From Micromonospora sp. CCTCC AA 2012012 (GTDB lineage: Bacteria > Actinomycetota > Actinomycetes > Mycobacteriales > Micromonosporaceae), in NCBI RefSeq assembly GCF_040499845.1, contig NZ_CP159342.1, forward strand, positions 6,634,001-6,698,000: a stretch of 64,000 nt of DNA, given 5' to 3'. Below, one piece after another: positions 43,977 through 55,685 of the stretch (the stretch's first letter is position 1; each line of letters starts with the position of its first letter). The position numbers and the translations under genes are program-made. The notes below the pieces were generated by a model. The model saw nothing but the letters and a program-made list of their open reading frames with translations. It did no database searches and was not told where the DNA came from.

Positions 43977-46568
43977 CTACTGCTTGAGCATGTTGTCCAG
44001 CAGCAGGGCGCAGCGGATCAGCCCGAGGTGGCTGTACGCCTGCGGGTGGTTGCCCAGCCCGCGCTCGGCCAGCGGGTCGTACTGCTCGGGGAGCAGCCCG
44101 GTCGGGCCCGCCGTGAGCACCATCTGGGCGAACAGCTCCTCCGCGTCGGTCCGCCGCCCGGTGCGCAGGTACGCCTCGATCAGCCACGCCGTGCAGATGT
44201 GGAAGCCGCCCTCGCGGCCGGGCAGACCGTCGTCCCAGTGGTAGCGGTAGACGACCGGGCCGCTGCGCAGATCCGCCTCGATCTTGAGCACGGTGGAGAG
44301 GAAGCGCGGGTCGTCGCCCGGGAGCAGCCCCGACAGACCGATCCAGAGCGAGGAGGCGTCCATGTCCTCGTGCCCGTACGCGACGCTGTACGCCTCGGCG
44401 TCGTCGTGCCAGCCGTGTTCGAGGACGTTCGCGCCGATCCGGTCCCGCAGTTCGACCCACTCGGGGCGGTCCTCGCCGCCGTGCTGCCGCACCACGTGCA
44501 GCGCCCGGTCGACGGTCATCCAGCACATCACCTTGGAGAAGATGTGGTGCCGCGGGGGGAGGCGGGCCTCCCAGATGCCGTGGTCGGGCTCGTGCCAACG
44601 GCGGCGGACCGCCTCGACCATGTTCTCCAGCACCCGCCACTCGTCCTCCCGGACGGTGCCCCGGGCGTCGGCGACGGCGGCGATCAGGTCGGCGATCGGG
44701 CCGAAGACGTCGAGCTGGAGCTGGTGGTTGGCGAGGTTGCCGACGCGTACCGGGCGGGAGCCGGCATAGCCGGGGAGGGTGTCGATGACCGCCTCGGCGC
44801 CCAGCTCGTACCCGTCCACGGTGTAGAGCGGGTGCAGCCGCTCCGGGTGCCCGCCGGTGCGCTCGATGCAGCCGTCGACCCAGCGCAGCAGCGCCTCCGC
44901 CTCCTCGGTGGAGCCGAGGTCGACCAGCGCGCGGGCGGTCATCGCCGCGTCCCGCAGCCAGCAGTAGCGGTAGTCCCAGTTGCGGACGCCGCCCAGCTCC
45001 TCGGGGAGCGAGGTGGTCGCCGCGGCGAGGATGGAGCCGGTGGCCTCGTGGCAGAGCCCGCGCAGGGTGAGCGCGCTGCGGGCCACCAGGTCCCGGGCGG
45101 TGGTGGGCAGCCGCAGCGAGGCCACCCAGTCCTTCCAGGGCTGCTCGGCGTTGGCCTGCCGCTCGTGCACCGGCACCCGGTGGTGTTCCAGGCTCTGGGT
45201 GCCGAAGCGCAGCTCCAGCACCACCTGGCCGCCGGCCGCCGACAGGTCGACCACGGCCTTCGCCGTCTCGTACCCGCCGTCGTTGGTGACCTCCCAGGTC
45301 ACGCCGGGGGAATAGAGCGCGACGGGCTCGTTGGAGCCGAGCACCAGCAGCCCGTCGTCGAGCGGCTGGAGCTGCACCTGGACCTGACCGAACTCCGGGC
45401 GCGGGGCGAACTCGATGCGGACCTTGCCGCGACCGTCGAGCACCCGGACCATGGTCGAGTCGCCGGTGACGACGGCCGGGCCGTCGGGGGTGGTCTCCCT
45501 GGCCGGCAGGTCCAGCCAGTCGGTGACCGTCAGCCCCGACCAGCGGGTCTCCACCGTCATCGTGCCGTTGCGGTAGCGCTGGCCGAGCGGGATGCCGCCG
45601 CGCTCCGGGGCGACGCTGAAGTGCCCGGCGGGGCTGCCGCCGACCAGGTCGGCGAAGATCGCCGCCGAGTCGGGCTTGGGGTGGCAGAGCCAGGTGACCT
45701 TCGCCTCGGGCGTCAGCAGCGCGACCGTACGGCCGTTGGCCAGCATCGAGTGGCGCTCGATGGGGACCGCGCGCTCGCCGAAGAGCCAGTGCCGCCGGGT
45801 CTCCAGCAGCAGGCCGAGCGCCCGGGCCGCCTCGATCGGCTCGGCGACCCGGTGGTCGGCCCGGGTCTCGCCCGGACCGATCTTGATGCCGACGTCCGGG
45901 CCGTGCAGGTTGCCGAAGGCGTTCTCGTCGGTGACGTCGTCGCCGATGAAGAGCACCGCGCTGGCGGCGAGCTGGGTGCGGAGCTGGTCGACCGCGGTGC
46001 CCTTGTGGGTCGCCACGACGGACAGCTCGATGACCTCCTTGCCCTGGGTGACGGTGACGTCGTCCCAGGTGGCGGGGCCGCTGCGGACCGCGTCGACGGC
46101 GGCGGCGGCGACCTGCGGGTCGAGCCCGCGGGTGTGCACCGCGACGCTGGCCGGCTTGCGCTCCAGGCGTACGCCGGGGTGGGCCGCGGCGATCTCGCGC
46201 AGCGCCTCGCGCAGCCGGGTGCGGACCGCGATCAGCTCGGGGGTGAGCCGCTCGACGAAGCCGATGTCGAACTCCGAGCCGTGGCTGCCGACGAGGTGGA
46301 CCTCGCTGGGCAGCCGGGAGAGCGTGGCCAGGTCGCGCAGCGCCCGGCCGGAGACGACCGCGACGCTGGTCTGCGGCAGCGAGGCCAGCGCGCGGATCGC
46401 GGCCACCGACTCGGGCAGCGGTACGGCCTTGCTGGGGTCCTCGACGATCGGGGCGAGCGTGCCGTCGTAGTCACAGGCCACCAGGAGCTGCGGGACCCGG
46501 GCGATGCGGCCGATGGCGGCGCGCAGCTCCGGGTCCATCACGGCGGCGTGGGTGGTGGGGGAGTTCAC
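43977..46568 (-). CDS. otsB: Trehalose-6-phosphate phosphatase fused to a GH15 (glucoamylase/trehalase-like) domain
   Basis: 863 residues. The HAD phosphatase (about 10-255) has '[10 protein letters not shown]' (nucleophile Asp33, acid Asp35), 'VAVVSGR' and '[14 protein letters not shown]'. The rest (about 265-863) is a GH15-type module: a beta domain with '[26 protein letters not shown]', then an (alpha/alpha)6 barrel with '[19 protein letters not shown]' and '[28 protein letters not shown]'. The fusion could make trehalose and also cleave it, or the GH15 part could act on another glucan. ATG 46568 overlaps the otsA stop by 4 bp. Confidence 0.92.
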   Translation of the reverse strand: MNSPTTHAAVMDPELRAAIGRIARVPQLLVACDYDGTLAPIVEDPSKAVPLPESVAAIRALASLPQTSVAVVSGRALRDLATLSRLPSEVHLVGSHGSEFDIGFVERLTPELIAVRTRLREALREIAAAHPGVRLERKPASVAVHTRGLDPQVAAAAVDAVRSGPATWDDVTVTQGKEVIELSVVATHKGTAVDQLRTQLAASAVLFIGDDVTDENAFGNLHGPDVGIKIGPGETRADHRVAEPIEAARALGLLLETRRHWLFGERAVPIERHSMLANGRTVALLTPEAKVTWLCHPKPDSAAIFADLVGGSPAGHFSVAPERGGIPLGQRYRNGTMTVETRWSGLTVTDWLDLPARETTPDGPAVVTGDSTMVRVLDGRGKVRIEFAPRPEFGQVQVQLQPLDDGLLVLGSNEPVALYSPGVTWEVTNDGGYETAKAVVDLSAAGGQVVLELRFGTQSLEHHRVPVHERQANAEQPWKDWVASLRLPTTARDLVARSALTLRGLCHEATGSILAAATTSLPEELGGVRNWDYRYCWLRDAAMTARALVDLGSTEEAEALLRWVDGCIERTGGHPERLHPLYTVDGYELGAEAVIDTLPGYAGSRPVRVGNLANHQLQLDVFGPIADLIAAVADARGTVREDEWRVLENMVEAVRRRWHEPDHGIWEARLPPRHHIFSKVMCWMTVDRALHVVRQHGGEDRPEWVELRDRIGANVLEHGWHDDAEAYSVAYGHEDMDASSLWIGLSGLLPGDDPRFLSTVLKIEADLRSGPVVYRYHWDDGLPGREGGFHICTAWLIEAYLRTGRRTDAEELFAQMVLTAGPTGLLPEQYDPLAERGLGNHPQAYSHLGLIRCALLLDNMLKQ

Positions 46569-47965
46569 GCAACCTCCGTATCGGGCACGCCGAGTTCGGT
46601 CAGGAAGGACTTGGCCCAGTGGCCCACGTCGTGGGTGCGCAGGTGTCGCTGCATCACCCGCATCCGACGGCGGGCCTCCGGTTTCTCGACGTGCACGGCG
46701 CGCAGCAGCGCGTCCTTGACCGCGTCGGGGTCGTGCGGGTTGCAGAGGAAGGCCTGGCGCAGCTCGGTGGCGGCGCCGGCGAATTCACTGAGCACGAGCG
46801 CGCCGCCCTGGTCGGCGCGCGATGCGACGTACTCCTTGGCCACCAGATTCATTCCGTCTCGCAGCGGGGTCACCATCATCACGTCGGCCGCGACGTACAT
46901 CGCGGCCAGTTCGGAGCGACTGTACGACTGATGCAGATAATGCACGGCAGGCACGCCGACCCGGCCGAATTCGCCATTAATCCGGCCAACCTCGCGTTCC
47001 ACCTTGACGCGTAGTGCCTGGTAGTGCTCCACGCGCTCGCGGCTGGGCGTGGCGACCTGCACCATAACCGCGTCGGGAACTGTCAACTTTCCGTCAGAGA
47101 GGAGTTCCCGGAAGGCCTTGAGACGGAGTTCGATGCCCTTGGTGTAGTCCAGCCGGTCCACGCCCAGGATGATCGTCTTCGGGTTGCCCAGCTCCTCGCG
47201 GATCTGCTTGGCGCGGGCCTGGATCGCCGGGTCCTCGGCCAGCCGCTCCATCTCCTTGGTCTCGATCGAGATGGGGAAGGCGCCGGCCTTCACCTGCCGC
47301 CCGTCGACCTGGATCATCTGGCCCTCGTAGCGCAGCCCGAGCAGGTGCCGGGCCAGCCGGACGAAGTTCTGCGCGGCCAGCCGCTGCTGGAAACCGACCA
47401 GGTCGGCGCCGAGCAGACCGCGCAGGATCTCGGTCCGGAACGGCATCTGCATGAACAGCTCGATCGGCGGGAACGGGATGTGCAGGAAGAAGCCGATCTT
47501 CAGGTCCGGCCGCAGCTCGCGCAGCATCGCCGGGACCAGCTGGAGCTGGTAGTCCTGCACCCAGACCGTCGCGCCCTCGGCCGCGACCTCCGCCGCGGCC
47601 TCCGCGAACCGGGCGTTGACCAGGCGGTACGCCTCGCGCCACCGGCGCTTGTAGGCCGGGGTCTCCACGGCGTCGTGGTAGAGCGGCCAGATGGTGGCGT
47701 TGGACTGGCCCTCGTAGTAGCGCTCCAGCTCCTCGGCGCTCAACGGCACCGGGTGCAGCCGGATCCCCTCCAGGTCGAACGGCTCGGGGGCGGCACCCGT
47801 GCCACCGGCCCAGCCGACCCAGGTGCCCTGGTGCTCGGCGAGCACGGGGTGCAGCGCGGTGACCAGCCCGCCGGGGCTGCGTCGCCACTGCCGTCCCTCG
47901 GGTGTGCTCACCTCGTCGACCGGCAGTCGGTTCGCCACTACGACAAAGGAGCTACGGACGGTCAC
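46565..47965 (-). CDS. otsA: Alpha,alpha-trehalose-phosphate synthase (UDP/GDP-glucose forming)
   Basis: 466 residues, GTG 47965 with GGAGG 9 nt upstream. A GT20 enzyme joining a nucleotide-glucose and glucose 6-phosphate. Blocks are '[11 protein letters not shown]', 'SPGGLVTAL', '[19 protein letters not shown]', '[10 protein letters not shown]', '[17 protein letters not shown]', and '[15 protein letters not shown]'. The gene precedes and overlaps the phosphatase-GH15 fusion, forming the OtsAB trehalose route. The coding stretch around 46830-47100 is locally lower in GC, with more A/T third positions than its neighbours. Confidence 0.95.
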   Translation of the reverse strand: MTVRSSFVVVANRLPVDEVSTPEGRQWRRSPGGLVTALHPVLAEHQGTWVGWAGGTGAAPEPFDLEGIRLHPVPLSAEELERYYEGQSNATIWPLYHDAVETPAYKRRWREAYRLVNARFAEAAAEVAAEGATVWVQDYQLQLVPAMLRELRPDLKIGFFLHIPFPPIELFMQMPFRTEILRGLLGADLVGFQQRLAAQNFVRLARHLLGLRYEGQMIQVDGRQVKAGAFPISIETKEMERLAEDPAIQARAKQIREELGNPKTIILGVDRLDYTKGIELRLKAFRELLSDGKLTVPDAVMVQVATPSRERVEHYQALRVKVEREVGRINGEFGRVGVPAVHYLHQSYSRSELAAMYVAADVMMVTPLRDGMNLVAKEYVASRADQGGALVLSEFAGAATELRQAFLCNPHDPDAVKDALLRAVHVEKPEARRRMRVMQRHLRTHDVGHWAKSFLTELGVPDTEVA

Positions 47966-48106
47966 GATCGGCCACCTCCGGGTGCTGACGGGTCCACCGC
48001 GATGAGCGTACTGAGCGTAGCTGCGGCGTCTGTTGCCCCGTGCCGGAGTCACCTACCCGTCCCACGGTTGCTGAACCCTCGGCGTGATCTTGTCGACATC
48101 GCCTGG

Positions 48107-48493
48107 TCAGAGGTCGATGATCGGCCACTCCTTCGGCAGCACCTCACCGAGCAGCTCGCGCCGGTCGGTCATGATCGGGCTGGTGGCCCGCGCGGCCTCC
48201 AGGGCGGCCTGGGCGAGGTCCATGCCGCCGAGGGTGCGCGACCAGCCGCCGAGGAACATGCACATGTCGTGCGTGACGGACGCGACCTCCACGTGGGCGA
48301 GGTCGCCGAGGGTGTCCAGGAGTCGCCAACCGTCGGTGTGCACCCGCCGGTACGCCTCCGCCAGGCAGAGTGCCGGGATGATCACCGACTGCCGGCGGTC
48401 GGCGACCTCGGCAATCTGCTCGCCGACCGTCTCGGTGCCTTCGCAGTAGGCCAGCAGGCACGCGGTGTCGAGCACCAGCCCGGCGTCAGTCAC
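48107..48493 (-). CDS. PIN-domain ribonuclease toxin (VapC-like)
   Basis: 128 residues, start overlapping the antitoxin end by 8 bp. PIN hallmarks are the first acidic residue in 'LVLDTACLLAY', a Glu in 'ALCLAEAYRRV', and 'GGMDLAQAALEAARATSPIMTDRRE' carrying the two C-terminal acids. This gives the usual four-acid Mg site for RNA cleavage. It belongs to a toxin-antitoxin pair with the upstream RHH-like gene. The second 'NAR' motif residues are conservative, so activity is expected. Confidence 0.85.
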   Translation of the reverse strand: MTDAGLVLDTACLLAYCEGTETVGEQIAEVADRRQSVIIPALCLAEAYRRVHTDGWRLLDTLGDLAHVEVASVTHDMCMFLGGWSRTLGGMDLAQAALEAARATSPIMTDRRELLGEVLPKEWPIIDL

Positions 48494-48770
48494 GGACGGT
48501 CAGCCGCCCGCGGGATGACTCGCTCAGCAGCGCCGCTGCCTCGGCGCGCAGGTCGGGCGTGATCCTCGCCTGCGCCTCGTCGAGGGTGCGGCCGGCCTTG
48601 GCGAGCCCCTCTTCGGAGAGTCGGAAGCCGACCTGACGCAGGGCTCGCCTCGTGCGCTCACCCGCCATCCGCTGTCGCACGCTGTCGGTGATGAAGGCGG
48701 AGACGTTGGGCTCCTCGGCCAAGCGCTCGGCCACGTCGTCCGGGACGCTGATCGCGATCTTCTTGGTCAT
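48486..48770 (-). CDS. Ribbon-helix-helix-like antitoxin (VapB-type)
   Basis: 94 residues, ATG 48770. The start 'KKIAISVPDDVAERLAEEPN' is the RHH pattern, with a short beta strand then helices, followed by 'VSAFITDSVRQRMAGE'. The C-terminal tail should wrap the PIN toxin. TAGCTT (48783-48778) ends 7 nt before the start, so the mRNA is probably leaderless. Two direct repeats straddle this promoter, as expected for autoregulation. Confidence 0.82.
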   Translation of the reverse strand: MTKKIAISVPDDVAERLAEEPNVSAFITDSVRQRMAGERTRRALRQVGFRLSEEGLAKAGRTLDEAQARITPDLRAEAAALLSESSRGRLTVRD

Positions 48771-48796
48771 ACCGCGGAAGCTAGTTGGTTATACCG
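48765..48796 (-). promoter_or_regulatory. Direct-repeat operator of the toxin-antitoxin operon
   Basis: On the minus strand CGGTATAACC (48796-48787) and CGGTATGACC (48774-48765) are 9/10 identical with starts 22 bp apart, two DNA turns. They flank the -10 hexamer TAGCTT, and the second copy contains the start codon. Confidence 0.55.
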
Positions 48797-48978
48797 TCGG
48801 ATGCAACGCGCCACGCGTACTGCTCGGGCGGGGTGATGTGGGCGGAGCGGGTCGTACCTGTCAGGATTGACGGCGGCGTGCGCGCGGCCGGCTCCCGGCC
48901 GGCGGCGGCGGGCGGCAGTCGCCGCCCGCGCCGCGCCGCACCAGCTCGCGATCGCAACCGACGGAGGTAGCCCGCACC

Positions 48979-50647
<1,669 letters not shown>

Positions 50648-50655
<8 letters not shown>

Positions 50656-51094
50656 CCGGTTCGTCTACCACTGCACGCTGCGCTGGTCCGACCTGGACGC
50701 GTACGGCCACGTCAACAACTCGCGCTTCCTCACCCTCTACGAGGAGGCGCGGGTCGCGCTGATGTTCGCCGGTGGCCGGGCGTGGGGGGTGGGCTCGTTC
50801 GCCGACGGGGTGGTCATCCGTCGGCACGAGGTCGACTACCTGCGCCCGGTCGACTACGCGCTCGGCCGGGCCAGCGCGGAGGCGGCCCCCACGGTCCGGA
50901 TCGAGCTGTGGATCTCCGACGTCCGGGCCGCCTCCTTCACCGTCGACTACGAGCTGTACGACGGTGAGGTGCTGGCCAGTCGGGCCCGCTCGGTGCTGGT
51001 GCCGTTCGACCTGACCGCGCAGCGGCCCCGCCGGATCAGCCCGGAGGAGCGCGCCTTCCTGCTCCGGTACGCCCCCGGGGCGGACGTGTCATGA
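50648..51094 (+). CDS. Acyl-CoA thioesterase, hot-dog (4HBT) fold
   Basis: 148 residues, GTG 50648 within the end of ettA. The 4HBT motif 'RWSDLDAYGHVNNSRFLTLYEEAR' has the catalytic Asp (in DxDxxGHVN), followed by 'HEVDYLRPVDYA'. Probably hydrolyses an acyl-CoA thioester; chain preference is not known. It is coupled to both ettA and the next gene. Confidence 0.88.
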
Positions 51095-51747
51095 CCGGGC
51101 ACGGGCTGGCCGGGGTGGCCGACGCGGGCGCCTTCCTGGCCCGGCTGGTCCGGCTCGACCCCGCCACGGTGGTCCGGCTCCGGCCGGTGCCGGGCGCGGG
51201 GCGTACGGCCCTGTGGGCGCGGCTGCCGTGGGGGGTGCTCGTGGTCCGGACGGTGGCCGGGGTGGCGCCCGGTGACGTGACCGTCGCGGCGGGCGAGCTG
51301 CTGGCCGAGCTGTCGGCCGGGGGCGCCGCCCTGCCCCGCCGCCGCGACGAGCTGTGGCGCTGGCCGCTGCCGCCGCTGGCGAGCCGGGCGGTGGAGCTGC
51401 TCCCCGCGGCCGACGTACGCCGGATCGCCGCCGCCGCGGCCGGCACGCTGCGCGAGGCAGCCACCCACGGGGTGGGGGGCCGGGCGGTGGGGCAGCGGGT
51501 GCTGCGGGACGCGCTGCTCGACCACGTCGCGGTGGTGGTCACCCCCGACGACGCGCCGGAGGCGCCGGTGGAGGTGTCGCAGCGGTTGGTGCAGGGGCTG
51601 GTCCGGATGGGCTTCCTCGGCGACGGCGACGTGCAGGTACGCACCGCCGGCCGGTGGGTCGGACTGGTGGGACCGTATGGAGCAGCGTGGTCGCGGAAGG
51701 TCGCGGAACTCGCCCTGACGCCCACCGGTGATCGTCCGAACGGATGA
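51091..51747 (+). CDS. Protein of unknown function, co-translated with thioesterase
   Basis: 218 residues, ATG overlapping the preceding stop by 4 bp. Leu/Val/Arg-rich with no TM helix or signal. Blocks 'ELWRWPLPPLASRAVELLPA', 'AAAGTLREAATHGVGGRAVG', 'RVLRDALLDHVAVVV' and 'RLVQGLVRMGFLG' look conserved. I believe similar proteins exist in Micromonosporaceae but know no function. Operon context: ettA, thioesterase, this gene. Confidence 0.7.
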   Translation: MTGHGLAGVADAGAFLARLVRLDPATVVRLRPVPGAGRTALWARLPWGVLVVRTVAGVAPGDVTVAAGELLAELSAGGAALPRRRDELWRWPLPPLASRAVELLPAADVRRIAAAAAGTLREAATHGVGGRAVGQRVLRDALLDHVAVVVTPDDAPEAPVEVSQRLVQGLVRMGFLGDGDVQVRTAGRWVGLVGPYGAAWSRKVAELALTPTGDRPNG

Positions 51748-51878
51748 CCCCGGCTCATTCTTCCGGGCTGGGGCAGCCGTTGGGGGGATGCCTCAACCCG
51801 GCTGTCCGGGTACCGTCCATCCTCGGATCCAACGCACCGTAGGCGGCTGGATCCGCTGGGGAGTGAGGTGCGCGAGCG

Positions 51879-52463
51879 ATGCCGTGGTGGTCATGGCGCC
51901 CAGGTCCCGCCGGTGGCGGCGATCCGGAAACTCGAAGCGGGATCACAGTGGATGACACCGTCCGGGTCGGACCACCGACCCCCCGTCAGCCGGGGGACGA
52001 CGCCCCGGCCGCCGACCGGGCGGTGCGGAGCGAGATGCCGGCGACGGTAGCGCCGGTCACCCTCGGTCGGGTCTGCGACGCGCTCGACCTGCTCGACGTG
52101 CGTTACCTGGCCGACGGCGACGGCAACCTGCTGGCCATGTGGGAGCGGCACGCGGTGCTGGTCACGCTGGAGGGTCCGGAGGACGAGATCCTGGTGATGC
52201 GGGCTCGTCCACACGCGACGGTGCCGCCGGACTGGGCGGACCGCGCCTACCGGGTGGTCAACGAGTGGAACCACACCCGACGGTTCTGCAAGGCCTACAT
52301 CGGAGACCCGACCGAGCGGGGTCAACTGCCGATCTACGCCGAGCTCCAGGTGCCGCTCGGCGCCGGGACGCACGACGCGCTCCTGGTCGAGATGCTCGAC
52401 TGTGGCGCGGCGGTCGCCACCACCTTCGTGGACTGGCTGCACGACGAGGGCGCCCTGCTCTGA
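51879..52463 (+). CDS. YbjN-domain protein
   Basis: 194 residues from ATG 51879; the start 'MPWWSWRPGPAGGGDPE' lies about 10 nt after a GAGTGAGG stretch. The YbjN domain (about 60-190) has 'VTLGRVCDALDLLDVRYLAD', 'GNLLAMWERHAVLVTLEGPE', and 'VVNEWNHTRRFCKAYIGDP'. YbjN-like proteins resemble type III secretion chaperones in fold and have been linked to stress and motility in enterobacteria; the actinobacterial role is unknown. Confidence 0.8.
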   Translation: MPWWSWRPGPAGGGDPETRSGITVDDTVRVGPPTPRQPGDDAPAADRAVRSEMPATVAPVTLGRVCDALDLLDVRYLADGDGNLLAMWERHAVLVTLEGPEDEILVMRARPHATVPPDWADRAYRVVNEWNHTRRFCKAYIGDPTERGQLPIYAELQVPLGAGTHDALLVEMLDCGAAVATTFVDWLHDEGALL

Positions 52464-52512
52464 GTGCGCCGGCCGGGCCGGTCGCCCGGCCGCGCCGGTC
52501 CGGCCGTCGGTG

Positions 52513-52941
52513 TCACGCGCCGGCGGCCGGGCCCTCCATGGCGTTGACCATGAAGTACGCGGCCCGCTCCAGGTAGTCCCAGAGCGCGGTGGCGATCTCC
52601 GGCGGCAGGTCCAGCCGGTCCACCGCCCGGCGCATGTGGTGCAGCCACGCGTCCCGCTCCGCGGCGCCGATCCGGAACGGAGCGTGCCGCATCCGCAACC
52701 GTGGGTGACCACGCTGCGCCGAGTACGTGTTCGGGCCGCCCCAGTACTGCATGAGGAAGAGGGTCAGCCGGTCGGCGGCCGGCCCGAGGTCCTCCTCCGG
52801 GTACATCGGGCGCAGCAGCGGGTCGGTGGCGACGCCGGCGTAGAACTCGTCGACCAGCTTGCGGAACGTCGGCTCGCCGCCGACCGCCTCGAAGAGGGTG
52901 ACGGGGGTTCCGGGCCGGTCGGATTCACCTGCGGGATTCAC
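52513..52941 (-). CDS. Truncated haemoglobin, group II (GlbO type)
   Basis: 142 residues, GTG 52941; a CAGGAT hexamer ends 6 nt before it. Globin features: 'TLFEAVGGEPTFRKLVDEFY' (helix B with Tyr as distal ligand), 'MYPEEDLGPAADRLTLFLMQYWGGP' (the YP.ed...a...l..FL.QywGGP signature of group II), and proximal His in 'RHAPFRIG'. It probably handles oxygen, NO or peroxide near the membrane. Confidence 0.93.
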   Translation of the reverse strand: MNPAGESDRPGTPVTLFEAVGGEPTFRKLVDEFYAGVATDPLLRPMYPEEDLGPAADRLTLFLMQYWGGPNTYSAQRGHPRLRMRHAPFRIGAAERDAWLHHMRRAVDRLDLPPEIATALWDYLERAAYFMVNAMEGPAAGA

Positions 52942-53004
52942 CGTTCCATCCTGCCAGGCTGCCCCGGGTGCCGACCGGTGCCCACCGGTCGGTGGTGGTG
53001 TCGA

Positions 53005-54375
53005 TCAGGTCACCGCGTGGCTGTGCCGGCCCCGGTCGCCCGGCCGCTCGTCCACCGGCGTACGCGCCGGAGGGCTCGCGGGGGCCGCGCCGGCGGCGTT
53101 GTCCCGCGTGGCCTGGTCGACGGCGGCCTGCACCGATTCGCGGCTCGGCCAGGTCAGGGTGGCCAGCAGCATCAGCCCCACGCCGGCCGCGCTCCACATG
53201 CCCACCACCAGCGGGATCCGGAAGCGCTCGGCCAGCAGGCCGGTGACCAGCACGGCGAGCCCCTGGATGATCTGCATGCCGCTGGCCATCACGCCGAACG
53301 CGCGGGCCCGGTAGCCGTCGGGCAGGGCCCGGACGAAGAGCCCGTTGGCCATCGGCAGCAACCCGGCGACGGCGAACCCGCAGATCGCCGCCAGCACGGC
53401 CACCACCAGCGGCGGCGGGTCGAGGAGCGCGGGGACCAGCACCAGCGGCGCGAGGACCGCCAGCGGTCGCATCAGCGCCAACCGACGGTCCGGCGAGAGC
53501 GCCCGGCCGACCAGCAGGCCGCCCAGGATGAAGCCGACCGGGTTGGCGGCCATGATGACGGCCTGCGCGACGCCGGTGTCCACGCCGTCGCCGGCCCGCT
53601 CGGCGGCCCACGCCGCGGCGAGCCCCTCCGGCACGATGGAGAAGAGCATCGCGCTGAAGACCAGCACGGCGATGGCGCGCAGCACGGGGCGGCCGAAGAC
53701 GATCTGGAAGCCCTGGCCGGTCTCCCGCAGCAGGTGGCTGCGGTGCGCCGGGCTCATCACCGGCGGCCGGTTCCGCAGGCCGAACCGGACCAGCAGGGCC
53801 GACGCGCCGAAGGTCGCCGCGTTGATCAGCAGGGCGAGGGTCGGGGAGACCACGGCGATGGTCGCGCCGACCAGGTAGCCGACGACCTGTGCGGCCTGGC
53901 CGACGCTGGCGTTGATCGAGAGCCCGACGACCAGCCGGTCACCGGCGAGGATGAGCGGCATCAGCGCGGACCGGGCGGCCTGGCTCGGCGGGTTGGCCAG
54001 GGTGGCGGCGAAGAGCAGGGCGAGGATCAGCCACGGCGGGTTGCCCGGGATGGCGACCAGCAGCATCAGCGCCATCCGGAGCAGATCGCAGGTCACCATC
54101 ACGCTGCGGTAGCGGTGCCGCTCGGCCAGCGTGGCCAGCAGCGGGCCACCCACCAGCCAGGGCAGGTAACTGACGGCGAACGCGGCGGCGGAGAGCGCCA
54201 CCGAGTCGGTCTCCCGGTAGACCAGGACGGTGACCGCGGCCTTGGCGATGTAGTCGCCGATCCAGGAGAGCGTGCTGGCCGCGAATACGGCGCGATATTC
54301 GACCTGGGCGAACACTTCACGGAAGGTGGCGGGCCCCTCCCGGGCGGGTCGCTCGTCGGACACCGTCGCCTCCAT
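53005..54375 (-). CDS. MFS transporter
   Basis: 456 residues, ATG 54375 with GGGGAA upstream. About 10-12 TM helices are visible, with the short cytoplasmic signature loops 'LLATLAERHRYRSVMVTCDLLRM' (after TM2) and 'LVGRALSPDRRLALMRPLAV' (mid). It resembles the Bcr/enterobactin-exporter-like 'EntS' group of actinomycete exporters. The substrate cannot be deduced. The C-terminal 40 residues are a Pro/Ala-rich cytoplasmic tail. Confidence 0.87.
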   Translation of the reverse strand: MEATVSDERPAREGPATFREVFAQVEYRAVFAASTLSWIGDYIAKAAVTVLVYRETDSVALSAAAFAVSYLPWLVGGPLLATLAERHRYRSVMVTCDLLRMALMLLVAIPGNPPWLILALLFAATLANPPSQAARSALMPLILAGDRLVVGLSINASVGQAAQVVGYLVGATIAVVSPTLALLINAATFGASALLVRFGLRNRPPVMSPAHRSHLLRETGQGFQIVFGRPVLRAIAVLVFSAMLFSIVPEGLAAAWAAERAGDGVDTGVAQAVIMAANPVGFILGGLLVGRALSPDRRLALMRPLAVLAPLVLVPALLDPPPLVVAVLAAICGFAVAGLLPMANGLFVRALPDGYRARAFGVMASGMQIIQGLAVLVTGLLAERFRIPLVVGMWSAAGVGLMLLATLTWPSRESVQAAVDQATRDNAAGAAPASPPARTPVDERPGDRGRHSHAVT

Positions 54376-54451
54376 CGTTCCCCAAGATCGGCCACTCGTG
54401 ATGACCAGCCCGGGAACCGTCGTCAGATCTACGGATCAGCGAGGACACGAG

Positions 54452-54475
54452 CACGCTCCTCGAAGGAGCGTGTTT
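54452..54475. terminator. Short stem-loop with T run between MscS and MFS genes
   Basis: 9-bp stem (54452-54460 with 54464-54472) and 3-nt loop, with TTT on the plus strand after the stem. It lies in the 245-bp gap between the MscS stop and the MFS start; on the minus strand, that of both genes, the stem is preceded by AAA. Its role is uncertain. Confidence 0.4.
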
Positions 54476-54620
54476 CACCGGATTCTGCCCGATCGTCTGA
54501 CAACTGGCTAGGGTGAACGGATTGATCGTCGCATCTCCGACTGAACGAACGGACGATACCCGAGGGGCCGGGCGTCCGCGACCCCCGATCGTCCGGCCCG
54601 GTCGGTCCGGCCCCGACGGC

Positions 54621-55685
54621 TCAGGTCGGTCCGCCGGCACCGGTCTCGCCCGCTCCGGGGAACCTCGCCGGTGCGCCCTGATAGAGCCGGGCGGCGGCGA
54701 TCCGGGCCGTGATCCCGGAGTTCTCCAGCGCCTCGGCGAGCCGGCGACGCAGCTCCCGGCCCACCGAGAACTGCCCCTCGGCGGTGGTCTTGACGACCGT
54801 ACGGATCACCGCGCCGTCGACCGTCATCTGCTCGACGCCGAGCACCTCGGGCTCCTCGACGATCTGCGGTGCCAGCTCCGGGTCCATCGCCATCGAGGCG
54901 GCGGCCGTACGCAGCACCGCGGTGGCCTCCTCGGTGCCGGCGAACCCGATCGGCAGGTCGACCACCACCAGGGCCCAGCCCTGGCTCTTGTTGCCCACCC
55001 GGACGATCTCGCCGTTGCGGATGTACCAGAGCACGCCCCGGCCGTCGCGGACCGTGGTGACCCGCAGCCCCACCGACTCGACCACGCCGGTCGCCTCACC
55101 GAGGTCGACGGTGTCGCCGACCCCGTACTGGTCCTCGATCAGCATGAACAGGCCGGCGATCAGGTCCTTGACCAGGCTCTGCGCGCCGAAGCCGAGCGCC
55201 ACACCGGCGATGCCGGCGCTGGCCAGCAGCGGTGCCAGGTCGAAGCTGAACTCCTTGAGCACCATCAGCAGCGCGATGCCGAAGACGAACGCGGTGACCA
55301 TGCTGCGCAGCACCGAGCCGATCGCCTCGGCGCGCTGCCGCCGCCGCTCCGGCACGAACTGCTCCGGGTCGAGCGAGGCGCTCGGGATCCGCTCGCGCAG
55401 CGGCCGGAGCATGGTCGGCACGGCACCCTCGGTGGTGGTGCGGACCAGCCGGTTGATGGTCCGGTGCAGCGCCCAGCGGGCGGCGATCGCCAGCAGCAGG
55501 ATCAGCACCACCCGCAGCGGCTTCAGCACGATCCAGTAGCTGCCCTCGGCGAACCAGGCCGAGTTGGTCAGTTCGTAGACGTTCTTGCACCAGGGGTCGG
55601 TCCGGCAGTCGACCGACGGTGTCGGGCCCGGAGTCGGGTCCTCGGCGGCGGACAGGGCGAGAAGCAGCAGACCGGTGGCACTCAC
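54621..55685 (-). CDS. MscS-family mechanosensitive channel
   Basis: 354 residues from GTG 55685; GTG 55703 is also possible. After a short hydrophobic lead there are TM helices at about 60-85 and 140-165, then the pore helix 'LLASAGIAGVALGFGAQSLVKDLIAGLFMLIEDQYGVGD', the MscS TM3 signature. The cytoplasmic beta domain follows ('GVVESVGLRVTTVRDGRGV', 'IRNGEIVRVGNKSQGW'). It opens under hypo-osmotic membrane tension. Confidence 0.9.
   Translation of the reverse strand: MSATGLLLLALSAAEDPTPGPTPSVDCRTDPWCKNVYELTNSAWFAEGSYWIVLKPLRVVLILLLAIAARWALHRTINRLVRTTTEGAVPTMLRPLRERIPSASLDPEQFVPERRRQRAEAIGSVLRSMVTAFVFGIALLMVLKEFSFDLAPLLASAGIAGVALGFGAQSLVKDLIAGLFMLIEDQYGVGDTVDLGEATGVVESVGLRVTTVRDGRGVLWYIRNGEIVRVGNKSQGWALVVVDLPIGFAGTEEATAVLRTAAASMAMDPELAPQIVEEPEVLGVEQMTVDGAVIRTVVKTTAEGQFSVGRELRRRLAEALENSGITARIAAARLYQGAPARFPGAGETGAGGPT

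Noticed and set aside
41527..44640. Very long minus-strand open frame over cobT and cysG/cobA
   Set aside because: It covers two highly conserved plus-strand genes and gives an Ala/Arg/Pro-rich sequence with no family motif.
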